In this document: positions 8,537 to 17,963 of the stretch, piece after piece | Layout: every line of letters begins with the position of its first letter | Numbering within the stretch: the first letter of the stretch is position 1 | Assembly: GCF_000284375.1 (NCBI RefSeq) | Contig: NC_017249.1 | Span: forward strand, 8,797,001-8,861,000 | From: Bradyrhizobium japonicum USDA 6 | GTDB taxonomy: Bacteria > Pseudomonadota > Alphaproteobacteria > Rhizobiales > Xanthobacteraceae | Direction of reading: 5' to 3' | DNA length: 64,000 bases | Notes under the pieces: model-generated | Databases searched by the model: none | What the model saw: the letters and a program-made list of their open reading frames with translations, nothing else | Told to the model about the DNA's origin: nothing | Made by a program: the position numbers and the translations under genes

Positions 8537-9346
8537 TCAGGCGATGGCCGCGATGTATCGCTGCACGGACGCTGCGAATGCGGCCTTGGCGCCGGAGGCG
8601 ATGTTGCGGCCCCACCAGGCGCCGTAGATGCGGTCAAAGGCGAGCGGCTCCACAGCGGCTGCGATCCGCCGCACCGCGGCGGCGTTGAGCGGCATGTAGT
8701 TCGGATAGGAGTACATGAAGCTGACGAAGCGGCGGTCCATCGTCACCTGCGCGATATCGCCGGTGAGCAGCGCGCCCTTGCCCTCCGCGCCGCGCAACCA
8801 ATGCATCATGGTGGCGCCGGCGAAATGACCGCCGGTGCGGAGCAACAGCACGTCACCGGAGATGCGATGCTGATCGCCGGTCCAGTGCACGATGGCGGGA
8901 TGCGGACGCGTCACCCATTGGCGATCATCGGCATGCAGATAGACCGGTACGCCGCCGAACGCCTCGCTCCAGTCGGCAAGCGCGCCATAGTAATGCGGAT
9001 GCGAGATCGCGATCGCCTTCAGCCCGCCGAGCGAGCGCACATGCGCGACAGCTTCCGACGTCGCTAGCGGGACGCAGTCCCACATCAAACAGCCGTCACC
9101 GAGCGGCACCAACAGCGCGCGCTGGCCGATGGCGAAGCTCGGCTCGGACCCGATGCCGGTGAGGCCGAGATCGTCGCGCCAGGCGAGGCGGTGCCGTTCC
9201 GCCAACGCTTCGCGTGTGAGGAAGGTTTGGCCCCTCCAGTTCACGAATTGCCGCTCGTCCTCGCAGATCGGACAGGATGCGGGCGGTTTTTCACTTTCAG
9301 GAAATTGGGCGCCGCAGGTTTCGCAGGTCCAGAGAGGCATGGCCAT
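8537..9346 (-). CDS. metallo-beta-lactamase-fold hydrolase with N-terminal zinc ribbon
   Basis: Product of about 269 residues from MAMPLWTCETCG (ATG 9346; ATG 9340 also possible; neither has a clear Shine-Dalgarno). The N-terminus has paired CETC and CPIC motifs (about residues 6-30), a rubredoxin-like zinc ribbon. The rest is an MBL fold with SHPHYYGALADW in place of the usual HxHxDH, then HFAGATMMHW and LLTGDIAQV. The altered metal motif means the metal site may be atypical or reduced. Longer in-frame starts (to 9529) lack protein-like sequence. Confidence 0.8.
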   Translation of the reverse strand: MAMPLWTCETCGAQFPESEKPPASCPICEDERQFVNWRGQTFLTREALAERHRLAWRDDLGLTGIGSEPSFAIGQRALLVPLGDGCLMWDCVPLATSEAVAHVRSLGGLKAIAISHPHYYGALADWSEAFGGVPVYLHADDRQWVTRPHPAIVHWTGDQHRISGDVLLLRTGGHFAGATMMHWLRGAEGKGALLTGDIAQVTMDRRFVSFMYSYPNYMPLNAAAVRRIAAAVEPLAFDRIYGAWWGRNIASGAKAAFAASVQRYIAAIA

Positions 9347-9536
9347 GATCCAGAAGAAGGAGGGGACACCCACGAGATGACGCCGTAGCCCTCCCATCGC
9401 AAGTGCGGAGGAACCAACCCGGCTAGCACATGTTACTTTCCGGTCCGCCCCGGCGCCAGTTGGCCGGTCATGTGAGCCCGTCTTGTCAGCCCTGCTTGTG
9501 CAAGACCATTTCCGCCGGCAGTCGCTCAACGTCCCG

Positions 9537-10732
9537 ATGGCATCGCGCTCCCCTCCCCGCCTCTGGCCCCTCTACGCAGTCAACTTCTTCATGGCCGACA
9601 TGCAGTCGGGCATCGGACCGTTCGTCGGCGTGTTTCTCCAGGAGCGCGGCTGGGGGACCGGATTGATCGGCAGCGCGCTGACGATCGGCAATGTCGCGGG
9701 CATGCTGGCCACGACGCCGATCGGCGGCTTCATCGATTCCAGCCGCAACAAGCGCCTGTGGGTCGTCATTCCCGGCATCTGCGTGGTGCTCGCGTCCGCA
9801 ATCATCCTGATCTCGCAAAATTTCTGGGCGGTCACGTTTTCGCAAGTTGCGCAATCGCTGGCGAGCGCCGCGATCGTGCCGGCGGTCACAGGCATTACCT
9901 CGGCATCGCCAGGCAAAAGGGCTTCAATGCGCTGAACGGCCGCAACCAGGCCTTCAACCATGCCGGCAACATGGTGGGCGCAGCGCTGTCGGGCTATCTC
10001 GGCTACAAGTTCGGCTATGTCGCCGTGTTCGTGCTGGCGGCGATGTTCGGCGCCATCGCGATCGCCTGCGTGCTGATGATCCCCGCAAAGGCGATCGACG
10101 ATCGCGCCTCGCGCGGCTCCAAGGAGGATGATCCCGACAGCGCGCCGGATGCGTTCACCATGCTGCTCAAGCACCGGGCGCTGCTCGTGCTGGCGCTCGC
10201 GCTCGCGCTGTTTCATCTCGGCAACGCCGCGATCGTACCGCTCTATGGACTTGCCGCGGTGGCCGAAGGCCAGGCCAACGGCCCGACCTTCGTCGCGACC
10301 ACCGTCGTAATCGCGCAGGGCGTGATGGTCGTGACGTCGCTGATCGCGATGAAGGCGGCGAGCAAGCGCAACTACTGGCCGGTGATCCTGGTCTCTTTCA
10401 TGTTCCTGCCCATCCGCGGCGTGCTCGCCTTCTTCGTCACGGGATGGTGGGGCGTCGTGCCGATGCAGGTGCTCGACGGCATCGGCACCGGGCTGCAGAC
10501 GGTGGCCGTCCCCGGCATGGTCGCGCGCTCACTCAACGGCACCGGCCGCATCAATCTCGGCCAGGGCGCGGTCATCACCGTGCAGGGCGTCGGCGCGAGC
10601 CTCAGCCCCGCGCTCGGCGGCTGGATCGCGCAATGGATCGGCTACGGCCCGACCTTCCTGCTGCTCGGCGGCTTCGGGCTCGCATCGATGGGGCTGTGGC
10701 TGGCGTTCGGTGCCGCGGTGAAGACGTATTGA
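9537..10732 (+). pseudogene. MFS transporter, interrupted by an apparent one-base deletion near 9898
   Basis: Frame 1 encodes PPRLWPLYAVNFFMADMQSG through VPAVTGIT (9537 to about 9897), typical of the first four to five helices of a major-facilitator protein. The frame then shifts, and the remainder (LGIARQKGFNALNGRNQAFNHAG to VKTY, ending 10732) completes a protein of about 398 residues. Restoring one C at the ACCT near 9897-9899 joins both halves seamlessly (GIT-LGIARQKG). Either the gene is broken or the sequence has a base missing. RNQAFNHAGNMVGAALSGYLG is the usual helix-5 region. The substrate is unknown. Confidence 0.75.
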
Positions 10733-10927
10733 GGCAAGCGGCCGCCCGGACATCGCGGCGCAAACTACCTTTACGATCGGGGCCTACCGGGCTGCGGCAC
10801 CAGGTCGCGGTCACAGCGCGTCATCGCGAGTGACTTATCACGCAATCCAGCGCTTTTGCGGTTGCGGAGCATCGCCCTGACGATACAACCTGCCGTAATT
10901 CGCCAATCAATCTGCCCTTCCCGATCG

Positions 10928-11878
10928 ATGATCCAGCCTCAACTCTCATTCGATGGCGACCCGAATGGCCAGGCCTATGAACGATGGCGCGAGCAGTTCT
11001 GCCGCCAGGTCGCCGACGTCGATTTCGTTCCGATCGGGGAAGGACGGGTTCACCGGACCATTTCGCCGGCCATCCTTCCGCGCCTCCGGCTCTCGGCCTC
11101 GTTCGGCACGCCGATGTCCTTCGTATCGCTGGGGACGAACGACGAATTGGTGATCACAATGTCGCCGAATTCGGCGCTGAGCGGGGCCATGGGACGACGT
11201 CCGCTGGAGGTCGCCGCCGGCGACGTCACGATCGGCGACCCCTCGATCAAGGGCGCCCATATCACTCAGACGACACACGGCAACTTCCAGACCGCGCTGC
11301 TGCCGCGCAAGGCGCTGCTGCGCGCGTGCCCGGATGCCGAGGATCTGATCGCGCAGTCGATCCCCGGCGCCAATCCGATCACGTCGATGTTCCTGCGATA
11401 TTATGACCTCGCGCACACTTATGCCGACAAGCTCGCGCCCGCAGAGCTCGATGCGGTCTCGCAGCATCTGTTCGACCTCTCCGTGCTGATGATCGGAGCG
11501 CGCGGCGATGTCGCCGAGCAAGCTCGCATGCGCGGCCTTGCGGCGGCGCGTCTCGAAACCCTCAAATCCGACATCCTGGCGCAGCTCGACAGCCCCGCGC
11601 TGTCGCTCACCGTCCTTTCAGCCGCGCACCGGATCAGCCCGCGCACGATCCAGTTGATGTTCGAGCAGGCCGGCATCACCTACAGCGGCTTCGTGCTGGA
11701 GCAGCGGCTGCTGCGCGCCGAGCGGCTGCTTCGAAATCCAAACCTGCGCACGCGCAAGATCATCGAGGTCGCGCACCTCGCCGGCTTTCACGACGTTTCC
11801 TACTTCCATCGCGCGTTTCGTCGCCGCTTCGGACGGACGCCCGACGACGTCAGGAAGCTCTCCGGCGAGATGGGCTAA
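10928..11878 (+). CDS. AraC-family transcriptional regulator
   Basis: Protein of 316 residues from ATG 10928 (MIQPQLSFDGD); an upstream in-frame start gives unlikely extra sequence. The N-terminal about 200 residues resemble the AraC-binding-like effector domain. The C-terminal double HTH (about 215-312) includes LTVLSAAHRISPRTIQLMFEQAG and IIEVAHLAGFHDVSYFHRAFRRRFGRTP. It converges with the alcohol dehydrogenase gene (4-bp overlap of stop codons). The effector is unknown. Confidence 0.88.
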   Translation: MIQPQLSFDGDPNGQAYERWREQFCRQVADVDFVPIGEGRVHRTISPAILPRLRLSASFGTPMSFVSLGTNDELVITMSPNSALSGAMGRRPLEVAAGDVTIGDPSIKGAHITQTTHGNFQTALLPRKALLRACPDAEDLIAQSIPGANPITSMFLRYYDLAHTYADKLAPAELDAVSQHLFDLSVLMIGARGDVAEQARMRGLAAARLETLKSDILAQLDSPALSLTVLSAAHRISPRTIQLMFEQAGITYSGFVLEQRLLRAERLLRNPNLRTRKIIEVAHLAGFHDVSYFHRAFRRRFGRTPDDVRKLSGEMG

Positions 11879-12882
11879 GGAAACTCAACCACGATCTTGC
11901 CGAAGTGACCGCCCTGCTGCATCAGCCGCAACGCGTCCGGCACGGCATCGAACCCGAGCGCACGGTCAATGACCGGCTTCATGCTGTTGCGGCCGATCGC
12001 GGCCGTCATCCCCTCGAACATGCGGCGGCTGCCGACCGACAGGCCGATGACGTGCAGGTTCTTGGAAAACAGGCTCGGAATCGCGATCTGCTGCGAGAAG
12101 CCGGTGAGCACGCCGATCACCAGGATGTTGCCACCGACCCTGATAGCCTCGAGCGACTGCGCAAAGGTATCCTTACCGCCGACCTCGACGACGTGATCGA
12201 CGCCGCCGCCGGTCCAGTCGGCCGCGGCCTTGCCCCAATCCGGCACGGAACGATAATTGATGGTGTGGTCGGCGCCGAGCGCCTTGGCGCGCGCGAGCTT
12301 CTCGTCGCTCGACGACGTCACGATCACGCTCGCGCCGGCGAGCTTTGCGAATTGCAGCGCGAAGATCGAGACACCGCCGGTGCCCTGCACCAGCACGGTG
12401 TCACCGGGTTTCACCCTGGCCTCTTCGAACAGCGCGCGCCATGCCGTGAGGCCGGCGCAGGGCAGCGTCGCCGCTTCCACGAATGAAAGGTGCGATGGAA
12501 TGCGGCTGACGCCCTCGGCATCGAGCAGCATCACCTCCTGCAACACGCCCGGCCGCGTACCGCCGAGCGCATAGCGGCGGCTGGTCGCCGACACCTTCCC
12601 GTCGATCCAGGACTGGAAGAACATCGGACAGACGCGATCGCCAACCGCGACGCGGGCAACGCCGTCACCGACCGCGACGACTTCGCCGGCACCGTCCGAG
12701 AACGGGATCAGCGGCAATCGTGATACGCCGCCCTTGCCCTGCACCGTGAGCAGATCACGGTAGTTGAGCGATGCCGCCTTCATCCGCACCGCGATCTGGC
12801 CGGTGCCAGGCGTCGGTTCCGGCAGATCGACCAGCTCCAACCCCTCGATCGACCAGTCGCGCGCGACCTGCCAGACCTTCAT
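11875..12882 (-). CDS. zinc-type alcohol dehydrogenase-like NAD(P)-dependent oxidoreductase
   Basis: Medium-chain dehydrogenase of 335 residues from MKVWQVARDWSIEGLEL (ATG 12882). It has the GroES-like fold with NYRDLLTVQGK, PFSDGAGEVVAVGDGV and the Rossmann nucleotide site VLVQGTGGVSIFALQFAKLAGA. Catalytic-zinc ligands are incomplete (no GHE), as in the zinc-independent quinone-reductase-like branch. It lies directly downstream of the acyl-CoA synthetase gene (16 bp), so the pair may act in one catabolic route. Confidence 0.85.
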   Translation of the reverse strand: MKVWQVARDWSIEGLELVDLPEPTPGTGQIAVRMKAASLNYRDLLTVQGKGGVSRLPLIPFSDGAGEVVAVGDGVARVAVGDRVCPMFFQSWIDGKVSATSRRYALGGTRPGVLQEVMLLDAEGVSRIPSHLSFVEAATLPCAGLTAWRALFEEARVKPGDTVLVQGTGGVSIFALQFAKLAGASVIVTSSSDEKLARAKALGADHTINYRSVPDWGKAAADWTGGGVDHVVEVGGKDTFAQSLEAIRVGGNILVIGVLTGFSQQIAIPSLFSKNLHVIGLSVGSRRMFEGMTAAIGRNSMKPVIDRALGFDAVPDALRLMQQGGHFGKIVVEFP

Positions 12883-12898
12883 GGCGACCGCTCCGTGC

Positions 12899-14512
12899 CT
12901 ACGTTCCAAAATTCTTCTGGATCGCCTTGTCGAGCGTCTCGCCGCCGACGAAGCGCTGGCGCAGCTCGCGCTTGAGCAGCTTGCCGCTCGGGTTCTTCGG
13001 CAGACTGTCGACGAAGATGACGCGCTTGGGCACCTTGAAATGCGCCATCTGGCCGGCGCAGTGCTTGATGACGGCATCCTCGTCGAGCTTCTCGCCGGTC
13101 TTGACCACGACGATCGCCGTGACCGCCTCGATCCAGCGCGGATCGGGCAGGCCGACCACGGCAACCTCGGAGACCGCAGGGATGCGGTAGACCATCTCCT
13201 CGACCTCGCGGCTCGCGACATTCTCGCCGCCGGTCTTGATCATGTCCTTGACGCGGTCGACCACGGTGATGTGGCCCTCGGTATCGACGGTGGCGAGATC
13301 GCCGGAGTGAAACCAGCCGCCGGTGAAGGCCGCCGCGGTCTTGACGGGGTCATTGTAATAGCCGGAGAGCAGATGCGGCGAGCGGTGCACGATCTCGCCG
13401 ACCTCGCCGACCTTCACGTCCTCCATCGCCGTGTTGACCACGCGCGTCTCGACGTTGAGGACGGGCTTGCCGGCCGAGCCGGCCTTGCGCAGCTGGTCCT
13501 CCGGCCGCAGCACGGTCGCGAGTGGCGCGATCTCGGTCTGGCCGTAAAAATTCCAGAATTTTACGGCGGGCAGTCGGCGCTGGAGTTCGAGCAAGACTTC
13601 CACCGGCATGATCGAAGCGCCGTAATAGCCCTTCTGCAAGGTCGACAGATCGGTCTTGTCGAAATTCGGCGAGCGCAGCATCGCGATCCAGATCGTCGGC
13701 GGCGCGAAGAAGGACGTGATCTTGTGTGCCTGGATCAGCGCCAGGATGTTGTCGGCGGTCGGCTTGCCCGTGATCACGCCGGAGGCGCCGAGATAGATCT
13801 GCGGCCCCAGGAAGACGTCGAGCTGGGCGCAATGATAGAGCGGCAGCGCGTGCAGGAACTTGTCGTCCGCGCTCATGCCGCCGTCGATGATGCAGCTCAC
13901 GTACTGCCACATCACGGCTTCATGGGTCAGCATCGCGCCCTTGGGCAGCGATTCCGTGCCGCTGGTGTAGACGATCTGTGCGAGATCGCGGCTGTCGACG
14001 GATGCCTCCAGGAACGAGCCGTCAGGGCCGAGGAGATCGTCGAAAGTGGCGATGTCCGCGGGCGCCGTGGCCGGATCCTCGCCCGGCAGCCAGATCATCT
14101 TTTCGACCGCGCAGTCCTTGGCCGAAGCGGCGCGCGCGGGCTCGACGAAATCGGGACCGGTCGCGAGCAGCTTTGCGCCGGAACTCTTCAGGATGAAATT
14201 GATCTCGTCCGGATTGAGCATGAAGTTGATCGGCACCAGCACCGCACCGATCCGCGCCAGCGCGAAGCGCAACGCCGCAAACGCGTGCGAATTGCGCGAG
14301 AGCACGGCGACGCGATCGCCCTTGCTGACGCCGAGCCCGAGCAGACCGCGGCCGAGCCGGTTGCAGATCGCGTCCATCTCGGCAAACGTCCAGTTCACAT
14401 CGCCGCAGCTCACTGCAAGCTTGTTCGGCTCGCGGCCTGCCGAGCGGCGAAGCAGGTCGCCGATGGAGTGCTCACGCGCTTTCGAGATGGTGGCCGCGAT
14501 GTCGCCGGTCAT
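12899..14512 (-). CDS. AMP-binding acyl-CoA synthetase
   Basis: ANL-superfamily enzyme of 537 residues. ATG 14512 (MTGDIAATISKAREHS) is preceded by GGAGG at good spacing, preferred over ATG 14572. The adenylate-forming motifs are present: YTSGTESLPKGAM (P-loop-like), FYGQTEIAP, GWFHSGDLATVD (hinge) and the C-terminal lysine segment PKNPSGKLLKRELR. It activates a carboxylic acid to acyl-AMP and then acyl-CoA. The chain is probably fatty or aryl, which sequence does not decide. It is followed by the dehydrogenase and preceded by a GntR regulator. Confidence 0.9.
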   Translation of the reverse strand: MTGDIAATISKAREHSIGDLLRRSAGREPNKLAVSCGDVNWTFAEMDAICNRLGRGLLGLGVSKGDRVAVLSRNSHAFAALRFALARIGAVLVPINFMLNPDEINFILKSSGAKLLATGPDFVEPARAASAKDCAVEKMIWLPGEDPATAPADIATFDDLLGPDGSFLEASVDSRDLAQIVYTSGTESLPKGAMLTHEAVMWQYVSCIIDGGMSADDKFLHALPLYHCAQLDVFLGPQIYLGASGVITGKPTADNILALIQAHKITSFFAPPTIWIAMLRSPNFDKTDLSTLQKGYYGASIMPVEVLLELQRRLPAVKFWNFYGQTEIAPLATVLRPEDQLRKAGSAGKPVLNVETRVVNTAMEDVKVGEVGEIVHRSPHLLSGYYNDPVKTAAAFTGGWFHSGDLATVDTEGHITVVDRVKDMIKTGGENVASREVEEMVYRIPAVSEVAVVGLPDPRWIEAVTAIVVVKTGEKLDEDAVIKHCAGQMAHFKVPKRVIFVDSLPKNPSGKLLKRELRQRFVGGETLDKAIQKNFGT

Positions 14513-14579
14513 GTGTTCCTCCATGTGATGTCTTATTTGTTGGATTTCTTTGCTGAAATCTTGCGTCTTCATCAGGCGC

Positions 14580-15347
14580 CTATCTGCGCCGGGCCGCCTG
14601 GGCGTGCTCCATGTACATGTGCTCGACCGACCGATCGAGCGAGGCGATCTTCTCGAAACCGCGCCGCCAGTCCTGCAAGTGCCGGCGCGTCCAGAGCACG
14701 CCGGCCTCGCGGTCGCGGCGGCGGATCGCGTCGATCAGATGGCGGTGCGCGGCGACGAGGCGTGGGCCACCTTCGGCAACGCCGGTCACGATCATCTCGG
14801 TGGTCGGATAGAACAGCTGCGCCGCCGGCTCGCGTGCGAGCTGGAGCACGCGGTTCTGCGAGGCCTTGGCGACCAGCACGTGGAATTCGGCATCGCATTC
14901 GGCAAGCGCGGCGGGATCGCCGACTACGGCCTCGCTGCGCACGAGATTGTTGGTGAGCTCGGCGAGGTTCTCTTCGGTCGCGCGCTCCACCGCGCCTTCG
15001 ATGCTCGCCACCTCCAGCGTCATCGAGGCCTCGTAGAGCTCGCGGAACGTCACCTCATGCAGCACCAGTGCGCGGCTGAGGCGGCTTGCAAGCTTGGTGT
15101 AGCGCGGCAGGCAGGCGTGCAGACGGCGCGAGGAATCGCGGCTGATCAAGCCGCCCTCCTCCAGCACGCGGATGCCTTCGCGAATGGTCGAGCGGTTGAC
15201 ACCGAACTGGCGCACCAGATCATGCTCGGTGCCGATGGGATCGCCGGGCTTGATGCGCCCATTGACGATCTCGCGCTCGATGGCGTCGGCGACTTTCTGA
15301 TAGGCCGGCGCGACATCGATCGGACGGAAGAGCGGCGAAATCGGCAC
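14580..15347 (-). CDS. GntR-family transcriptional regulator (FCD subfamily)
   Basis: Protein of about 255 residues. The frame opens with TTG at 15359, but GTG 15347 (MPISPLFRPIDVAP) has GGGGG five bases upstream and is my choice. The winged HTH (about 15-80: YQKVADAIEREIVNG...EHDLVRQFGVNRSTIREGIRVLEEGGLI) is followed by an FCD all-helical effector domain with ECDAEFHVLVAKASQNRVL and HRHLIDAIRRRD; its His/Asp residues normally bind a metal and an organic acid. Divergent from a binding-protein gene; two identical-core operators lie between (15366-15376, 15464-15476). Confidence 0.88.
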   Translation of the reverse strand: MPISPLFRPIDVAPAYQKVADAIEREIVNGRIKPGDPIGTEHDLVRQFGVNRSTIREGIRVLEEGGLISRDSSRRLHACLPRYTKLASRLSRALVLHEVTFRELYEASMTLEVASIEGAVERATEENLAELTNNLVRSEAVVGDPAALAECDAEFHVLVAKASQNRVLQLAREPAAQLFYPTTEMIVTGVAEGGPRLVAAHRHLIDAIRRRDREAGVLWTRRHLQDWRRGFEKIASLDRSVEHMYMEHAQAARRR

Positions 15348-15365
15348 GGTAGCCCCCAATGGCGA

Positions 15366-15376
15366 TTGTCCGACAA
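15366..15376. promoter_or_regulatory. GntR/FCD-type operator, copy 1
   Basis: TTGTCCGACAA is a perfect palindrome around one central base (TTGTC-N-GACAA). It sits 6 to 18 bases before the start of the GntR gene on the minus strand, where binding would block its transcription (autorepression). FadR/FCD-type regulators bind short palindromes of this form. Confidence 0.7.
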
Positions 15377-15463
15377 ACTATAGGGTCGCCCCGGAGACGC
15401 GTCAAACTGCGTCATTCGCACCGCAGATGCAGCAAATTGACTCCTGGGGAACCTCGCTCTAAC

Positions 15464-15476
15464 TTTGTCGGACAAA
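15464..15476. promoter_or_regulatory. GntR/FCD-type operator, copy 2
   Basis: TTTGTCGGACAAA repeats the TTGTC-N-GACAA core of the site at 15366-15376. It lies 37-49 bases upstream of the substrate-binding-protein start (15513, plus), a position suited to covering that promoter. The two copies bracket the divergent intergenic region, about nine helical turns apart. Confidence 0.7.
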
Positions 15477-15512
15477 GGGACAGAATAGTCCCGTACAAGA
15501 GGAAACGTATCC

Positions 15513-16718
15513 ATGAGACCTATCGCAGCACTCGTGTCTGCGGCCGGCTTGCTGTCGGCTGCCCTGATCGTCCCCGCCTCCGCCCAGCAGACCCCGCTCA
15601 AGATCGGCGTGCTCTCCGACTTCTCCTCGGTCTATTCCGACATCGGAGGCCAGGGGAATGTCGAAGCCACCAAGATGGCGATCGAGGATTTTGGCGGCCA
15701 GATGTTCGGCAAGCCGATCGAGATGGTCGCGGCCGACGTGCTCAACAAGCCCGACGTCGCCTCCACCATCGCGCGAAAGTGGTGGGAGACCGAGGGCGTC
15801 GACATGATCATCGACCTGCCCACTTCCGCCACTGCACTCGCGGTGATGGAGCTGTCGAAGCAGTACGAGAAGGTGATGATCGTGACCGATGCGGCAAGCT
15901 CCGACATCACCGGAAAATCCTGCTCGCCCTACACCGCGCACTGGACCTACGACACCTATTCCAACGCCCACACCGTCGGCAGCGCGATCGTCAAGAACGG
16001 CGGCGACAGCTGGTTCTTCCTTACCGCCGACTACGTGTTCGGTCATTCGATCGAGCGCGACACCGGCGACGTGGTAAAGGCAGCCGGCGGCAAGGTGCTC
16101 GGCAGCGTCAAGCATCCGCTCAACACGGCCGATTTCTCGTCATTCCTGCTTCAGGCCCAGGCCTCCAAGGCCAAGATCATCGGACTCGCCAATGGCGGCG
16201 GCGACACCATCAACGCGATCAAGCAGGCCGGCGAGTTCGGCATCGTCGCCGGCGGCCAGAACCTGGCTGCGATCGTGATGTTCATCTCCGACGTGCACAG
16301 CCTCGGGCTCAAGCTCGCGCAGGGCCTGATCATCACCGAGGCCTATTACTGGGACCTCAATGACAAGACCCGCGCCTTCGGCAAGCGTTTCCAGGAGCGC
16401 ATCAAGCGCATGCCGACCATGAACCAGGCCGCGACCTACAGCGCCACGCTGCACTACCTCAAGGCCGTGCGGGCCGCCGGCACCAAGGACACCAAGACCG
16501 TGATGGCCAAGATGCGCGAGCTGCCGGTGAAGGATGCCTTCACCGACAACGGCATCCTGCGCGAGGACGGCCGCATGGTGCACAGCATGTTCCTGTTCCA
16601 GGTGAAGAAGCCCGAGGAATCCAAGGGCCCGTGGGACTATTACAAGCTGCTCGCCGAAGTGCCGGCCGACCAGGCCTTCCGGCCGCTGAAGGACGGCGGC
16701 TGCCCGCTGGTGAAGTAA
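15513..16718 (+). CDS. ABC transporter substrate-binding protein, Leu/Ile/Val (LivK) type
   Basis: Protein of 401 residues with a signal peptide (MRPIAALVSAAGLLSAALIVPASAQQ) and a type-I periplasmic binding fold (PLKIGVLSDFSSVYSDIGGQGNVEATKMAIEDFGG). An AGAGGA lies upstream of ATG 15513. Members capture amino acids, amides, urea or aromatic acids for Liv-type importers. No Liv permease or ATPase genes lie next to it, so it is an orphan binding protein here. With its GntR regulator and the nearby acyl-CoA synthetase, an organic or aromatic acid ligand is a reasonable inference. Confidence 0.9.
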   Translation: MRPIAALVSAAGLLSAALIVPASAQQTPLKIGVLSDFSSVYSDIGGQGNVEATKMAIEDFGGQMFGKPIEMVAADVLNKPDVASTIARKWWETEGVDMIIDLPTSATALAVMELSKQYEKVMIVTDAASSDITGKSCSPYTAHWTYDTYSNAHTVGSAIVKNGGDSWFFLTADYVFGHSIERDTGDVVKAAGGKVLGSVKHPLNTADFSSFLLQAQASKAKIIGLANGGGDTINAIKQAGEFGIVAGGQNLAAIVMFISDVHSLGLKLAQGLIITEAYYWDLNDKTRAFGKRFQERIKRMPTMNQAATYSATLHYLKAVRAAGTKDTKTVMAKMRELPVKDAFTDNGILREDGRMVHSMFLFQVKKPEESKGPWDYYKLLAEVPADQAFRPLKDGGCPLVK

Positions 16719-16733
16719 CGTCGACAACGACGG

Positions 16734-16760
16734 ACCTGCATCGCCGCGCGCGGTGCAGGT
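16734..16760. terminator. hairpin between convergent genes
   Basis: ACCTGCA (16734-16740) and TGCAGGT (16754-16760) form the outer stem of a GC-rich hairpin with further partial pairing inside. It lies between the binding-protein gene (ends 16718) and the convergent AraC gene (ends 16764). The U tract is poor (TCTCT), so termination strength is uncertain. Confidence 0.4.
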
Positions 16761-16763
16761 TCT

Positions 16764-17708
16764 CTAGCGCCGTCGCAGGTCGGACGGGCTGTGGCCGAAC
16801 TTCCTGCGGAACACCGTGCTGAAATAGGACGAACTGCTGAAGCCCAGCTGATAGGCGACCTCGGTGATCGACAGCGACCGTAGCTCTGGGCGCGTCAGCA
16901 CGTCGTAGCAGCGCTGCAGCCGGCGATCCAAAATCCATTCGGACACCGAGACATCGGTGAGCCGAAAGAGATAGTGCAGATGCCTGAGCGAGACGCCATT
17001 GCTCTTCGCGATCTTCTCCAGCGACAGATCCGCATCGGTGAGGTGCGCCTCGATCCAGGCCTTGACCGAGCGCAGGCGGGCCTGCTGCGCGCTCGCATCC
17101 TCCGAGAATTCGTCCCGCTCGCCCATGTCGAGCGCGAGCGCCAGCACGTCCATCAGCTCACCGCCCAATCGCGTGCGCGCGGTCTCGTCGAGCGGCGCGC
17201 CTTCCGCGGCGAGCGTCGCGCAGAACTCGGCGGCGATCCGGCCAAGTCCGCGGCTCGTCGCCATCGTCGTCACGACCGGCAGCCGTCCCTCGCTGAAGCG
17301 CGCCGAGAATTCCGCGCGCGGAATCTCGAGATAGAGCGATCGTACCTTGCCGACGCATTCGAGATCATAGGCCTCGGAGGCCGAGAAGATCGCGCTCACG
17401 CCGGGATTCGAAAGCAGGGTCTGGCCGGCCTGAAGCACGTTGACCCGGCCCTGCTGGACGAATTCGACGTAGTAGCAATCCTTGTCGAGCTTTGCGATAT
17501 GCCGTTCGCGGCGCGAGATGCGCTGCTCCGACAGCAGGACGTCGGTCATCGTCACCGCGCCGAACCGTGCCTCGCGAACGAAGCCGTGATAGTCGGATCG
17601 CTCCTCGGCGTTCACGTCGACATGGACGTAGACGTCGCAGATCGCGCCTTGCCACGCGGCGTAGCGTTTGGACGGCTCCAGATCGTCTGTCGAAAACACC
17701 AGGTTCAT
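16764..17708 (-). CDS. AraC-family regulator with AraC-binding-like N-terminus
   Basis: Protein of 314 residues from MNLVFSTDDLEPSKRYAAWQGAICDVYVHVD (ATG 17708). The N-terminal part matches the AraC-binding-like domain seen in FeaR/TpbA-type regulators of amine or aromatic catabolism. The C-terminal HTH pair spans about 210-312 (LSLEKIAKSNGVSLRHLHYLFRLTD; SITEVAYQLGFSSSSYFSTVFRRKFGHSP). It is divergent from the acyl-CoA ligase/ABC importer operon (first gene 17964), so it is the best candidate regulator of that operon. Confidence 0.87.
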   Translation of the reverse strand: MNLVFSTDDLEPSKRYAAWQGAICDVYVHVDVNAEERSDYHGFVREARFGAVTMTDVLLSEQRISRRERHIAKLDKDCYYVEFVQQGRVNVLQAGQTLLSNPGVSAIFSASEAYDLECVGKVRSLYLEIPRAEFSARFSEGRLPVVTTMATSRGLGRIAAEFCATLAAEGAPLDETARTRLGGELMDVLALALDMGERDEFSEDASAQQARLRSVKAWIEAHLTDADLSLEKIAKSNGVSLRHLHYLFRLTDVSVSEWILDRRLQRCYDVLTRPELRSLSITEVAYQLGFSSSSYFSTVFRRKFGHSPSDLRRR

Positions 17709-17963
17709 CGTCCGCCCATCCGTTGCGCCGCCATGATGAACGTCGTTTGTGCATCGCACAAACTGGCCACGCATCGAGATTCTAGAGGGCCGCCGCCTAC
17801 ACGCAAGACCGTTTGCGCGGAGAAGCAAAAGCTTTGCGCTCCGGAGCAAGCCGCGCTCCGGCATGTGGCCTATGAAGAACAAAAAACGGTCAATGAGATA
17901 GGCGGGAAACGTTCGCTTGCATCAGCTCGGATCAGCCGCAGCACGATCTGCCGTGCCGCCCGA

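Noticed and set aside
12883-13221. N-terminal extension of the alcohol dehydrogenase frame
   Set aside because: Serine/arginine-rich shadow of the acyl-CoA synthetase gene; MKVWQ at 12882 is the family start.
12764-14956. 730-residue plus-strand open frame
   Set aside because: Shadow of the minus-strand acyl-CoA synthetase and GntR genes; His/Arg/Asp-biased composition typical of antisense frames in GC-rich DNA.
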